Origin: Seminavis robusta
Taxonomy: Eukaryota; Bacillariophyta; Bacillariophyceae; Naviculales; Naviculaceae
DNA length: 64,000 bases
Assembly (NCBI GenBank): GCA_903772945.1
Contig: CAICTM010000091.1
Location: 60,758 to 124,757 of the forward strand
Reading direction: 5' to 3'
The number at the start of each line of letters is the position of its first letter. The stretch's first letter is position 1. Shown here one piece after another: positions 35,307 through 48,045 of this stretch. The notes under the pieces are model-generated. The model was not told the origin of the DNA. It did not search any database and saw nothing but the letters and a program-made list of their open reading frames with translations. Both the position numbers and the translations under genes were made by a program.

Positions 35307-36660
35307 ATGTCCGCTTTAGGGTCTTATGATGGGTTCGTTACGGATTGTGTATTACTATCAGGGTATCGTCCAACTGATTTGGGATGGCGTATCCGTTTGA
35401 AAGCCAAGGTGCGCCTCAAGCGCTCCTTGCGAGCTTCTGCAGCTCAGGCCAAGGTGAAACAGAAAGACACCTATCACCTTAGGGCTTGGAGTCTCAGCCA
35501 GAAGCTGAAGCGACCGAAGAGTAGAGCCCGAAAGGCCTCTACCACTGCCTCACGAAGGAGACGTCCTGTGAGACAGCAAGACAAGTGTGATACTGGAACC
35601 ACAAGCTGGTCAGTTCATGCTCACTTCAGACTGAAGTCCTTTAGGAGACAACGAAGGCAATGCAGTCAATATTGTGATACTGCTCGCATGCAACCAAGAC
35701 AAGAGAATCACAAGACGAAGTTCTATTACAGGTCACCAGTCCCTTATCCGAAGATGTGTCGACTGGTAGGACCTAGACAGAAGAAGTTCTGGTATGAAAC
35801 CCCAGGCTTCAAGCTGCCACAAAGGGTTGTCGTGGGAAGTTATGAAGACTGTTATGAAGACTTGTTTGATTTCGTGACTAGGCCATCCCAAGACAAACCC
35901 AAACCAAGAGAATTTAAGAGACAGTTCAAGAAGTGTAAGGTCACAGCTCTATTGGATAACCTCGATCCGATCGAGTGGTTCCACCAAGAGCGTTTGATAA
36001 CTGACCACATGTTTACCTCCAGAGGAACTGAGGAACAACGCATGTACGCTTACTATGAAAAAGCAAGAGTGTTGGAAGAGCTCGACATCAAGGTCCAAAG
36101 GCCTTTGGATCATGACCGTATGGGCGCTTACAACATGGAGAAGACTCAAAGCAATTGGCACGTACCCATTGTGATTGATTCTGGCTGTTCCTTCTCTCTA
36201 ACACCGTTCTCTGAGGACTTCATCCGTCCCATTGAGCCATGCAAAACTGAGGAACTACAAGGAATAGGCAACACAGTAGCCGTGAAAGGCAAAGGGCTGG
36301 TTGAGTGGCGCATAAGGGATGTGTATGGTCGGATTGTGATAATCCAAACCGAGGCTTACTACGTCCCTAGTGCCAAGATTAGACTGTTCAGTCCCCAGAA
36401 GTACTTCCAAGAGCAAGATGGTGGAAGTGTGCTGTTGGAAAAGAACAAAGTTACCGTTACCACTGCAGATGGAGCCAAAGGTGAATTTCCTTATGACAAA
36501 GGGAGCAACTTACCTTTGATGCTACAGGACTGGGTACCCACTGCTGGTTTATGTCGGCATACCACCTTTCATCTCAGCAGTGGAGACTTTCTTACCCAAT
36601 GTGCCAAGCTTTTGGATCCCATGAACAGGAATCTCTGTGGCAACTCGAAGGAGCTGAACC
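35307..36660 (+). pseudogene. Copia linker and aspartic protease
   Basis: A long ORF with a basic linker (many Arg/Lys) followed by a retroviral-type aspartic protease. The active site IDSGCSFSLTPFSEDF has DSG at 36177-36185. It is followed by YYVPSAKIRLFSPQKYF, the segment that normally leads into GAG-pre-integrase. The frame breaks at about 36661, where one missing base would restore ELNL(W)HYRLCHIGHHHIQDLM into the integrase frame. Confidence 0.8.
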
Positions 36661-36662
36661 TG

Positions 36663-37670
36663 GGCATTACCGTTTATGTCATATAGGTCATCATCACATA
36701 CAGGATCTGATGTTTCCTGTCAAAGGTGACTTCATCGATACCCCGTTCCCACCGATTCTACCCACCAAACTCCCCAGAACCCAAACTGTGGAGCCACCCA
36801 AGTGTCCAGCCTGCCAACTGTCCAAGCAGACTAGACGCACACCCGAAGCAAATGTTAGACGAGGGGGTCACTCCAACAAGAGACCCATTCGGAAGCAGTT
36901 GCAACCAGCGGAGATGATCTCGATTGACAACTTTGACAGCCCAATTCTCGGACGACGAGAACACACGGCCGGCAAAGAGTCTGATGATGACAAGTTTAAA
37001 TGTGGATCTATCTTTGTGGACCATGCTACTGGCTACATATGGATTCACCTGCAGACTTCGCTGGCGACTGTGGAGGCAATTCAGGGCAAGCACAAGTTAG
37101 AGGCGTTCTGCAAGCAATTCGGTCTCAGCGTCAAGGGATACCACGCAGACAACCATCCGTTCGGCTCTGCTGCATTCCGCGACGACATTGCTCTGAGGGA
37201 GCAGACACTGACCTTTAGTGGAGTTGGCGCACACCACCAGAATGGTGTGGCAGAGAGAGCCCAGCAGACAGTCTTTCGAATGGCTCGTGCCATGATGATT
37301 CATATGTTGATTCATTGGCCTGATTCCTTCGAAGCTGACCTCTGGCTTTTCGCTCTCAAGCAAGCGGTACACATCTGGAACCATACCCCAAGGACCCGAG
37401 ATGACCTGTGCCCGCTTGAGCTCTTCACAAAGACCAAGCTTCCCAACGCCGATGTGCTTCAACAAGCCCGTGTGTTTGGTTGCCCCACCTACGTGTTGGA
37501 CCCCACCCTCCAAGACGGCAAGAAGTTGCCAAAATGGAAGTGGAAGTCGCATCTAGGCATTTACCTGGGTGCTTCCACTGAACATTCCCCCACAGTTGCT
37601 CGAGTCTTGAACCCCGATACTGGATTCATCAGCCCCCAATTCCATGTGGTGTTTGATGAACTGTTCTCCA
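36663..37670 (+). pseudogene. Copia integrase
   Basis: The GAG-pre-integrase HYRLCHIGHHHIQDLMF and zinc-binding CPACQLSKQTRRTP lead into the rve core. Catalytic positions are visible at IDNFDSP, at YHADNHPFGSAAFRD and at HHQNGVAERAQQTV (Glu). The typical Copia ending HLGIYLGASTEHSPTVARVLNPDTG is present. A frameshift at about 37670 breaks it from the linker. It is otherwise well preserved. Confidence 0.85.
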
Positions 37671-37839
37671 CGATGAAACCCAGTTCGATCCCGAGACTTG
37701 GGAGTCCCTGTTGGTCAAGGATAGCATTTCCAAGACCCTTGATCAAGTCGAAGGGGACACCCCCACAGATTTCTACCGTGAGTTCAAACGCTCTGACTCT
37801 GGCTCCTCTGTTCCAGAGAGAGAGGAGATGGACGTGGAC

Positions 37840-39383
37840 CTGAGGGAGAAGAAGACGAACAGGAGCCTGTTAGGACAAGATCTGGAAGGGTTTCTCGAGC
37901 AAACCCTAGATTCACCGACTTAGCTGTTCCTGAACCGCCATCTCCTGCAGCCATGCTGGCTGGCACTGCTGCCGGTTACCATGCTAAAGTTGAGAGGCAC
38001 CCTGATCGGTACGCTCCTGGACATTCAATGTTCACAGCAAGCCAGTCGGGAAGTTCCAAAGTCAAGAAGCAAGATTTGGAAATGGCCAGCCTGATGGGCA
38101 TGACTTGGGATACCTGTTTGGAATCCTTGAGACGTGTCTCCACCAGGAAAGCCCTAGCAGCAATGATGTCCACTTGGGATCCCTACCAAGGTACTATAGA
38201 AGAATGGGACCCTCTAGCTTTGGCAGCCAAGGCCAATGATGAGGACACTCCCGATTTCCATGAAGCCACCACTGGTCCCAACTCGAAGGGATTCTGGGAA
38301 GCCATGGACAAAGAGTACGACACATTGGAGACAATGGATGTTTGGGAAGAAGTTGACAGGAAGAGCTGGATGAATGTGTTACCTGGAACCTGGGCCTTTC
38401 GGATCAAGAAGTTTCCGAATGGACTGGTGAAGAAGTTCAAAGCTAGGTTCTGCGCAAGAGGCGACAGGCAGATCCATGGCGTTGACTTCTTTGAGACTTA
38501 CGCGCCGGTAGTGAACTGGACCACGGTGCGATTGCTACTCATCCTAACTGCACAGCTAGGACTGGAGACCCAGCAAGTCGACTACACCGCAGCCTTTGTC
38601 CACGCCGACATCGACAAGCCTCCCGGTTTCGACCTGATGTCCGAGATGGAGAAGAAGCGTCAGGGAGTGTACATTGACATGCCAAGAGGATATGCCAAAC
38701 CAGGAAAGGTCTTGAGGCTGAAGAAGAGCCTCTACGGATTACGACAAAGTCCCAAGAACTGGTTCACTCACCTTTCGAACAACCTCCAAGCCGTTGGATT
38801 CACTCCAGCAACTGAAGAGGATTCATGTCTGTTCATTTCGGAGAAAGTCATCTGTCCAGTTTATGTGAATGACACATTGCTCTATGCTAGAAACAAAGAG
38901 GACATCCAAGAAGTTTTGGAAGCCCTGAGGAAGAGAAAAATGGTGTTAGAAGAAGAGGAGAGCGTGGCAGGATTTCTGGGAGTGGATATCACGACCGACA
39001 CTCACTCTGGAAAGATCTGTCTGAAGCAGACAGGCCTCACTGACCGAATCATCAAGGCTTTGCACTGTGGGGACCTTCCCTTCGTCGATACACCTGCCAC
39101 TGAGTGCCTGGTAAAGGATGAGGATGGAGACCCAGCTACCTGTGACTTCAACTATGCTAGTGTCATAGGCATGCTGTGGTATCTGTATGGACACTCAAGA
39201 CCTGATTTGGGTTTTGCAGTAAGCCAATGTGCTAGGTTTGCCTTCCAGCCCAAGAGAAGCGATGAGCTGGCCCTGATCCGTATTGGTCAATATCTCAATA
39301 GCACCAAAGGAAAAGGACTGATCATGGAGCCCATGACCACGAAGACCTTCAAGATGGACGCCTACGTGGATGCTGATTTCGTG
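37840..39383 (+). pseudogene. Copia reverse transcriptase and start of RNase H (YVND active site)
   Basis: Reverse transcriptase of the RVT_2 family: WAFRIKKFPNGLVKKFKARF, RGDRQIHGVDFFETYAPVV, VDYTAAFVHADI, LKKSLYGLRQSPKNWF and the active site VYVNDTLLYAR at about 38859. The canonical motif is YVDD; AAT replaces GAT at 38868-38870. The connection domain (SVIGMLWYLYGHSRPDLGFAVSQCARF) and the first strand of RNase H (MDAYVDADF) follow. The protein ends in foreign sequence from 39384 because the DIRS-like element is inserted there. Confidence 0.9.
38862..38873 (+). other. Altered reverse transcriptase active site, YVND
   Basis: TAT GTG AAT GAC where functional Copia enzymes have YVDD. One of the two catalytic aspartates is Asn, consistent with a G-to-A change. 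Confidence 0.85.
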
Positions 39384-39842
39384 TTGAGCAGCAGCACGCC
39401 TGGGGAACCCCCCGTCCGAGTTTCCATGCCCCGCAGCGTGGAAACTTGAACCCTGATGGGTTCTCGCCACTATGACCCAAATCATGGTTGCCGAGAGGAC
39501 CATCTCACTATTTGCAAAATTAATTCCCGCGCTCCTCACCTACAACTCAAGTACATCTCTACATCTCGCAGGTCATCACCTGCGTTCCGGAAATGGATAC
39601 CCCACATGATGATGCACCGCATCAGCTCCTCAATGCCTCTCGAACAAGATTACCCTTAAGGCAACGACGCCCGTCCAAAACCACATTTGGCAAGATCGAC
39701 AGCGGCAACCATGAATCACTAAAGCCAGCGACCTAGCCAAGACCAGCCATTGAACTGCCGATTGCAAGAAGGTTGTCTCTCTCTCTCAGCTCACAATTCT
39801 TCATTCAGCCGACGCTGAAGGCAAGAACCTAGATTAGATTAA
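39384..39842 (+). repeat. Split direct repeat A1
   Basis: 459 bp beginning TTGAGCAGCAGCACGCC, repeated at 51459-51915. Differences are few (for example CATGCCCCGC against CACGCCCCGC, and one extra TC in a CT run). Confidence 0.92.
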
Positions 39843-39886
39843 TCTCTTGCGCCGGCATCAGGTTTCGTATCTTTTCGACCCTCACC

Positions 39887-41842
39887 ATGGCCAGCTCTAA
39901 TTTTTCGGACCTCGTCTCTCGTGCAGCGGCATGGGAGGTGCATGCTCCAAACTACACTGATATCCTCACTTCTGTGGGCGGCGCCTCGAATGCAAATCGT
40001 GATGTTGCCTCTCGTGCTATGAGCCAATTTTGCCTTCGTTCGCCTGTCACCTTTGGCTTCGTCCTCCAAAATGATGAAACGAATATCTACATTGGACACT
40101 CACTCTACGCCTACCCCGTGAATCCGAGCCTGGTCACTCCTTACGACAATCTCTACGCTATCGTGGTGGGGAACGACCTTCGAAGCGCTATCACGGTGGT
40201 CCTTCCTATGTCAGCGTTCGAGCGCACGGCTGACGTAACCTGCCACAACATGACAGTTATTGACGGTGGAACGATGTTCACCGCCGTGCCGGCTCCTGTG
40301 CTGCACAGTGGCCCCCACGGCGGCGGTGTCGCAGATACTGATGTCTTCTGGGTCCGCCGTGTGATGCCCCTTCCGTCCTATCACTCTGAAGCCGTCCTTG
40401 TGGCCCGTCCCGAAGGACAGTACAGTCTTCCCCAGTTCCGTGCGGAAGTCCTGACCCCTGAAATGACTCACGCGGATCCCGCCCGACAGGCTGCCATCGC
40501 CCCTTTGGTCCAATGGTTCCGCGCCTGTTGTACGTTGGTCGCGGGAGGTCACACGTCCACTAGTAATGCTGCTGCTAACGTGGCCGCGCCCATTAGCGCA
40601 AACGCGCTCCAACGAAGCACAAACCGGGTACTCTCCCCTACATGGCGGCGCTTGGCGCGGTAGGTCCGGGCCTGACCAACGCAACCTTCAACGCGGGAAT
40701 CACGAACCTACGTGATACGCTGGAGGCCACTGTTGAACAACAACTCCAGTATGACCGTGAAAAGAGCAACAAAACCCACTCGCGTCCACAACCTCTGCAA
40801 CGTGGTCGATGACGCAAACCTTCCCGTTATTCACCGTCTGCTCGCGAAGTCCCCCAAAGGGAATGAACACGTGATCTTGCAAGCTCAACTAGACGAACGC
40901 ACTCAGGGTTCGGCACTACCCATTAACCTCGCGAACAAACCCTTGGTCACTGGACACATTCTGGACCGTGTCTTCCGCAAGTACTTCGTGAACGGTCAAG
41001 GGACCACCTTGGGCGAAGGCCTCTCCCCCTTCTCAGTGGTGTGCCAAGGCCATTCGGAAGCGAAGGCGGTCCAGGACTTGGCTGCTCGAGCGGAGTACGT
41101 TGAGAAGGGAGCCTCCGTCACCTTGGAAGATGCCATTGCCATCACTTCCACGGACGTCAAGTTTCCCACCGATGGTCGCATTGCGGAGGAAAAGCTCTAT
41201 GGTTTCTCCATCATGATAGATGTCTTCCATGGAGGAAACCATCCTGTCTCACGCTCGGTGCGTGATGTGGCCCTCTCGCTGGGATCCTACCTCCACACCA
41301 TACATGGCCTGCATGCTGACAACCGGAGTGTGGCGGTGGACTTGTGCGGTCGTATCCTTTTCGAGGTCCAACAAGATTACTTCCTGTGGGTCAACGAAGC
41401 TATCCTAAACCCAGGCGCTGCTGCCCCCAACTTTGGTGCGCTGACTAGACTCGTTCAGTCCTCCTGTGCCTCGTCCCTCGCTGAGCTCCCTGCTCACTGG
41501 TACTCGTTCTTCAAGCCCGCTCCCGAACCGCCGAGCAAGAAGCCTGCCGGAGCGAACCAACAGCGAGCGGGAGCACACCCAGTCACCAACGTCCACGGCG
41601 ATGAAGACCTCTTGAAGCATTTCCAGGACTCGGGATTCCGCTCCATCACGGAAATGACCAAGGACCATCAGTACACCATTCCCAAGCACGGTGGTCAGGA
41701 CGTCTGTATGGCCTGGGCCCTCAAAGGCAGCTGCACCTCCGGGTGCAAGCGCGCTGCCACCCACAAGCACTACTCGGCAGCTACAGTGCAGAAGCTCCAC
41801 ACTCTCCTCACGGACTGTGGAGTTGCTGACCCGCAGCCCTGA
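39887..41842 (+). pseudogene. DIRS-like element gag (two frameshifts)
   Basis: It begins at ATG 39887 (MASSNFSDLVSRAAAWEVHA). The first frame ends at 40663, but a coherent helical stretch in another frame (about 40637-40790, NAGITNLRDTLEATVEQQLQ) bridges to the original frame, which then runs to 41842. Two compensating frameshifts are therefore present. The last part has a Cys/His cluster, CMAWALKGSCTSGCKRAATH, likely a nucleocapsid-type zinc finger. It is the structural protein expected upstream of RT in DIRS elements; family assignment is by position and the finger. Confidence 0.75.
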
Positions 41843-41893
41843 GTCTCCACGCCTGGACTCGCCACCCGTATTGGAGCGCCCGCTCCTATCTCG

Positions 41894-42538
41894 GTGGCGT
41901 CCATGCCTCGCAAGCAGTTTGGTCTCCGCCCTTTTGATCGCGACGTCTCTCCTGTGAAACCTCCAAGGACTAACAGGAGCACTCCTGCTCGCAAAACACC
42001 TTCACACGAAATTTCTACCACTTCAATTCATGCCCTCTCACATGTAGCCTCGCTGTCAATGTCTCCATCATCAAAGGGGTCGGCTGGCCTACTGCCCGGA
42101 TCACCTAAGAAACGCCGACCGCCTTCATCCTCTACATCAAACACCACTAAAACTACTAGCCCTGCCGTTGATACCAGATCAATCCGAAATGACAGACTAG
42201 GTACGTTAGTCCAAAACCTTTGCTCAGCCTACTCGAAGGCAGAGACGTGGGAGTCCTTAGTCACCAACTTCAGAGGGCGCTCCTACCTTGCTCCGAACCT
42301 GGAGGATGTCGACCATCCTGCCATCCCCTTGCTCTGTCACTGGAGAGACCATGGGGTCCCCGTACAAAACGAATCACCTCCCTGGATGACGGAACAGAAG
42401 GAGGAATGCATCCGCCGCGGCTGCCACAAATCTGCTACCGAGCATTCCGACTTCCTCCGTGAGGAATTTTCCGAGTTCATCGAGAACAAGTTCTGGGCTG
42501 TCCTTCCATTCGACCTCGTCAAGGATGAACCCTCCCTC
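41894..42538 (+). pseudogene. DIRS-like RT/RNase H ORF, 5' part
   Basis: The ORF starts MASMPRKQFGLRPFDRD and runs into the LTR element at 42539. Skipping the insert and one CCCTC target copy, the frame continues exactly at 48306 (KDEPSLLLSAAAVKVERDR). The segment is Pro/Ser-rich at first, then resembles the region before DIRS reverse transcriptase (HWRDHGVPV...KSATEHSDFLREEF). Confidence 0.85.
42534..42538. repeat. Left target site duplication CCCTC of the LTR element
   Basis: CCCTC directly left of the left LTR, matched by CCCTC at 48301-48305 directly right of the right LTR. Confidence 0.92.
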
Positions 42539-42793
42539 TGTTGGTTGCTAGTAACACTCTAGCTTAGTAAAGGTAAAATACTGTTTTACTGTTAAGCTAT
42601 TTCCAAGAAGTGATCTTTCTCCATGTTTTCTGGGATTGATTCAACTTCAAAGGATATAGTGAAGGGGGTGACCATATAGATCAGTTAAACTCCCCATGTA
42701 TGTAACTAGAGAATAGATATAGATATCCCCTATCAACTAGATTGGGATAAACGACTAATTTGTATTGAGGTGTCTGTAATACAACCTCCAACA
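42539..42793 (-). repeat. LTR (3' LTR in the inferred orientation)
   Basis: 255 bp, TGTTGG...CCAACA, identical by eye to 48046-48300. Confidence 0.95.
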
Positions 42794-42803
42794 CACTCCT
42801 GCA
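42794..42803 (-). other. Putative polypurine tract position of the LTR element
   Basis: Read on the minus strand the sequence before the 3' LTR is GCAGGAGTG|TGTTGG. The purine run is short (GGAG), so this is a weak polypurine tract. The same AGGAGTG|TGTTGG junction is seen at the Copia element at 53720. Confidence 0.5.
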
Positions 42804-45800
42804 CGGTTCCATAAAGGATACCGTGGAACGAATAATTAATGTAATAATGGTTGCTCCATAAGGAACAGTTGTTGGTCGAGGGAGACCAATTGCTAGGTTG
42901 CTCGGCATTCCGCTTGGGGGCGAGAAGCTTGTCATCCATAGCAATGCTGACAAATCTGTCACAGTCAATGTGGACATGTGGACAGTGTCGTCATGAAAAG
43001 CCACTGTGGCTACCACTCCTGTGAGTGTTGCCACTCCTGTATGACTTGCTGTGGCGGTTGGTGCCGTCACTTGATGTTGTTGTATTCGAAACTGGGAAGT
43101 TCCGATCACTTGTTGAACCGTGGACTGGGAAGTTCCGGTCACTTGGTATTGCTGTAGCTGGAAACTAGGAAGTTCCGGCTGTATTCTCGTAGACTCAAAC
43201 TGTGCTCTTGACTGGCGGTGTAGACTGAACTGGACATCGATATGCCATGGTCTCAATCGCCAATGATGTGTGGAAACATCTATCCATTCAGGCTTGATAC
43301 TGGATTTGGTAATCAGGTGAGCATGAGTCTGTGCAATAGCTTGGTAGCTATCTGGAGTCAGCTTGTTGTCCATTGGAATGGAACGTGAGCTGTCTCTTTT
43401 GTTGGATGTCCAAGAAGTGTTGGATGTCCTTCTGTTTTCTTTTCCAGAGGAATTGAATCCTCTTCTTCCCAGCTGGGGAAGCTTCTTCCTTCATCACGGC
43501 CTCCTCTTCTTTGGAATCGAATGGCTGTGACTTGTTGTACATGAATGTGTGCTTGCTTGATGTGGACCTTGGGTTGCACCTCTTGTAGATGGGTGCTGGC
43601 AACTTGTGGCGTTCCGTCGAACTGTTGCTTGCTTTGAGCTGGTTCCATGGTGGAACTGTTCCTGTGGAACTGTGGGAATCCTCTGCAGAAGATATCCCGG
43701 TAGCACTGGTGTGTGGCTACCCTTGCTTGAGTAAGCTTGCTCTGCCTTGATAGGCTTCTGTGGTCACACTTGCAATCTCATGATGGATCTTCTGAGTCGA
43801 TCGCGAGAGTCAAACTGAATCGATCTCGTGGTCGCTGCTTGTGATTCGATCGCTTCGTGTCATTCGATCTGGCATGATCGTTTCTTGTCAGTCGATCTGG
43901 TGTGTCAATCTGGATAGATCAATCGGAGAATTCAAAGGAAGGTTGAAAAAGGTTTGAGACTTTGGTTTTGGTGGGTACAACTTTATCAATACCACTCCTG
44001 CTGTCACTGTTGGCACACTCCTGTGAGCTAGCTGTGGCAGGACTTGTACTTGTTGTAGTCAAAGCTGGCTTGGTTGGTTTGGACATTGGATGCACCTTGG
44101 GGTTGCTATGGAGCTAGAGGTGGTTCCTCTAAGATTCCTGAGAATCGATAGCACTCAAAGTGTCTATCTGTGCTTTGGTAAGCAGACTCCTGCCTTGGGA
44201 AGGCTGTGTAATCCAAGTCTCACGTCGTCGTGCCGACTGGCTTGCAATGAGTCCAAAACAAACCTTGGAAGTGGTTGCTCGGCATCCCGCTTGGTGGCGA
44301 GAGGCTGAGCGGTGGAGACGAGACAATACGGACATTGTCATCATCGGAAAAGTCTTTGTGGCTGGCACTCCTACTGAGAGTGATGCCACTCCTGGAAGAC
44401 TGCGGTGTCGGATGAAACCGTCACTTGGTGTACCTGCGGCTCAGACTGAGAAGTCCGGCTACATTGACACTTGATGGGGCTGGAAGCCCTTCTTAGATGG
44501 AAGCTGGTTGAAGCTTCTGGAAGTCGTAGACTTGTGGGAAGTGATGCCCTATTGGAAGGTGCATGGAAGCTGGAAATGATGTAGCTTGGAAGTCACGGAC
44601 TTGTTGGGTTCGACTGAACCCAACAACTTGGATGGTCTCGATGTCTGAAGATGGAATGAGGAAATGGTTGAGTTATTGTTTCCTCTTGTCATGGTTGTTT
44701 ATACTCATGTGAGACTCGTGACTGCTGGTGTCGTCACTTGTGGTGACTGGTGCCGTCACTTGGTACCCTTGGTACCGTCATTTGGTGTTGCCGTAGCTGA
44801 GACTGGGAAGTCAGGCTATAGCGACACTTGGGAGAACTGTTGTAGTAGCCGGAACTAGGAGGAAGTTCCTTGCCACAATGATACTTTGAGTTGGGGCTGG
44901 AAGCCCTTGGAAGTTTTGGAAACTTGTAAGGAAGTATTCGGTAGTAATTGTGGATGCTCAAACTTGATGGGCTCCATTGGACCTGGACGTGTCACAGTCG
45001 ATGGTAGTTCGATGGTGATGTAGTGGGTCGATCCTTTGGTTGGTGATGTCACTGCTCTCACACTCCTGTGAGTTGGCTGTGGCAGGACAAGTGTTGGTTC
45101 TGTCACTGCTCTTACACTCCTGTGAGCAGGCTGTGGCAGGACTTGTAGTTGTCCGTAGTTGTATCTTTGGTAGGCTTGATTTGTTGTACTCATGTACTTC
45201 TGTTGGTGTGAGACTAAGGTTGGTTGCAATCTCTGTACAGTAGTTGCAGTGGAGCTGAGGTGTGCACCCTCTTGTTGTTTCTTTTGATCAGGTTCCCGCT
45301 TGTGGGTCAAACTCTGTCTGCTCCAGCCATCCTGTGGCTTTGGTTCCTTGTCTTGTGAACTCTTGAGTTGCTTGTAGCTAGCTACTCGGTTCAACGTTCA
45401 CTGTCGTTCTGCTGTTGTTGCAGTTGCCGTTATTGTAGATGCAATTCGAATTTGGTTTGGTCGATTCATTGTAATCGGTTTGGTAGTGGTAGATACCGTT
45501 GTTGGCTGTTGTTGCCATCGATGCTGGCTGTTGATGTAGCCATTGATGGTTGTTGGCCGTGTAGTTGTGGCCATTGTTGGTTACGGCATTGCCTATAAAG
45601 GCGGATGTTATGATGATTTTGTTTGTAGGATTGTAAGTTTTGGATTTGGGTACCCTCACACTCCTGTGCACTTGCTGTGATCAAATAGCAAGGGCATGGT
45701 CTTGTAATGGTATCTGTTGTTGCCTACCTAGAGGCTGTTGTTGCCCCAGGTTTGCCTGTAATCAGGGAGGAAGTGCTGTGGATTAGTTGCACAATACACA

Positions 45801-46728
45801 TTCCAAAAAATGGTAGTAGGAGGTGCTGTGGCTGGGATGCCACAATACACACTCCATGAAAGGGGTAGGAGGTGCTGAGTGTAAACTCGATACACACTCC
45901 ATGAGAAATTATTCAATGCTGGTGGAAGCACTCCTGTGCTTCCTGTAGCTCTGCATTGCTCCAGTAGCTCTTGCGTGTAGCTGGTAGCTTGCGCTGCTCC
46001 GGTAGCTCTTGCACCGGTAGCTAGCACTGGACGTGCTACAGTACCGGTACCTGTGCCGGTAGCATATGCTTGGATTCGCCATGCAAATCCTCTTTTTGCC
46101 GACGTACGGAGAGGTCTCCACTGGGATCTGGCTTCGTACACTCCTGGAAAGATACCACGGAAGATACCTTTTCCGTTGTGACGTTCAGCGGCTTCTCGCT
46201 GAACTGCAGGCTGTTCTTTGCTATTCCGTGGAACTTTATGGTTGCTGTCAGCGATTTCCTCACAAAAAACAATGGCTTCACGTTGTCGGCACTTCTTCTT
46301 TTCTTCTGTCAACAGGAGTTGTTGACACTGTTGCCGATGGGTATCGACACTGGCACTGTTGTTGTAGCGGTAGGTAAAAAAATAACGAAGTTTTATTATT
46401 TAGGCTGCACCTCAATAGACCACCCGCTGAACGGAGCCATATTGAACCGGAGTACCTCAGACGTACAAGGACGCCCACATAGGAACCGGCCTAGTGCAAG
46501 CCCCCCACCGGAGAAGTTTAAAAACTCCGGAGGGTGCTTTGCAGCTAACTAACTACCCGTGGCTGGATCGCCATCTATTTCTACGGTAAGACTCCCGTTG
46601 TGCATGGTCACCCCATGTCATTGTTGTGCTCGGTGCGTGCATGCTCGTCCCTGAGTGCCTTGTCGACGACGGGCAGCCAATTGGCAAGCCACGCTTTGAT
46701 GTCGCCTGGGCCCTTTGCCATTTGCTCG

Positions 46729-47442
46729 TCAAGCGGTCGCTTGAATATAAAATCCACCAGCTCCGCTGGGATCAGATCCGCTTTCTACAACGGTAGGTAG
46801 AGACTGGCTAGTGGTAGCAGTCGCTCGTTGTCTTTGTGTTCGCCGTAGCGTCGTTCGTTGGATGCCAATGCTGTTGCTTGCCGATACCCTTGTTTGCCAA
46901 TGGCAGTAGCAAATTCTTTGTTGTATTCTTGTTGACAGTAGTAGCGATCGTTCGATCGCTTCGGTCGTCCTTGTTCGTGGCTGATGGAATTGCAAATTCG
47001 CAAATTCGCTCTTATTCAGCCTGTTGCCGATAGATGCAACTCGTTTCCAGTTGCGTTTGACAGCTTGCACTCTTGGGGCCTGTTGCACTGTTGTTTGGAG
47101 CACAACTTCCTGTATGACAGTCCTTCCGTAGGACCTGTCCTTGCTGAGTAGTCGGCCTGGTAATTCGTCTTGTTTGTGCGATGGAATTTTCCGTCGCACC
47201 TCTCTTCTATCAGCTCTGATTCGATGGCTTGATAGTGAGGATAGGAACACTCCCACGGAAGTACCTCTGTGGTAATTCCTGTTGGAATTTGTTATCTCGT
47301 TCGTCTGCAGTGGTAACACCTCTGGTGTTGCACTCTTCGGCCGACACTCCTGGTGTCGCTCTTGTAGGCTTTGCTTCGTACGGTTAGGTACAGTACAGTA
47401 GCCTTTGCTCCGTACCGCAGCCTTGGCTCTGGTTCGTCTCAC
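46729..47442 (-). CDS. Uncharacterised ORF inside the LTR element
   Basis: 237 codons, Arg/Gln/Thr-rich, no recognised motif. Together with the minus-strand ORFs at 45728-46312, 44855-45394 and 42681-43373 it covers much of the element interior. The last of these runs into the LTR. They may be a diverged or decayed gag-like region, or simply open by composition (the minus strand is CA-rich). I cannot assign a function. Confidence 0.25.
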   Translation of the reverse strand: MRRTRAKAAVRSKGYCTVPNRTKQSLQERHQECRPKSATPEVLPLQTNEITNSNRNYHRGTSVGVFLSSLSSHRIRADRREVRRKIPSHKQDELPGRLLSKDRSYGRTVIQEVVLQTTVQQAPRVQAVKRNWKRVASIGNRLNKSEFANLQFHQPRTRTTEAIERSLLLSTRIQQRICYCHWQTRVSASNSIGIQRTTLRRTQRQRATATTSQSLPTVVESGSDPSGAGGFYIQATA

Positions 47443-48030
47443 CGGAAGCCTTCTTGGTTTTCTTGGACTCGTCGTGGTAGCTCGCTAGATAGCTTGGCTG
47501 TCACCCTTGCATGCACTTCGTTGTGCTTACAGATGAGTCTTCCCTTGTAGTTGGTTTTCGTATCTTGTACGATGGCTGTTTCCGCAGCACAAACTCTTCG
47601 TAGCGTTCCTCCTCACTCCTGTGAGCTGGATACTTTTGCTCCGTTCGAGTAACGTCCGTCGTGAGCTTGGTTCCTTGATCCGGAGCTCAATCCGGTCGTA
47701 ACTCTATCAGTTCTTGCTGTATTTGCCTCGTTCAAGCATGGAAGAAGTGTAGTTAGTAATGCTCTTCAATGCAGTCTGCTTGTGTTGGGCTGGACTGGTT
47801 GATTCGGTTGTACCGATTGCTCCGGTCAGTGTAGTGAGGCACGATTCCGTGGTGATGCCTTTTTCCTGCTAGGCTGTTGGGATAGCTCTCAGTGAGGCCA
47901 GAGCCCTTTTTGCCAGAACCTTGACCCGACTCTGTTGAACTGTTTACCTTATAGCATGGGCTCTATAGTGATAGGATGTCGATACTCGAAGTCGATGTCG
48001 CCAATGGCGAGATCACGAAGAGATGATAGT

Positions 48031-48045
48031 ACTTCTTGGAAATAG
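48031..48045 (-). other. Putative self-complementary primer binding site
   Basis: On the minus strand the 15 bases directly after the 5' LTR read CTATTTCCAAGAAGT. This is the exact reverse complement of ACTTCTTGGAAATAG inside the same LTR (plus-strand 48104-48118). Position directly at the LTR edge is that of a primer binding site. I see no obvious match to a tRNA 3' end. Confidence 0.6.

Noticed and set aside
41770-42021. Antisense ORFs within the DIRS-like element
   Set aside because: They overlap well-supported gag and RT frames and have no domain of their own.
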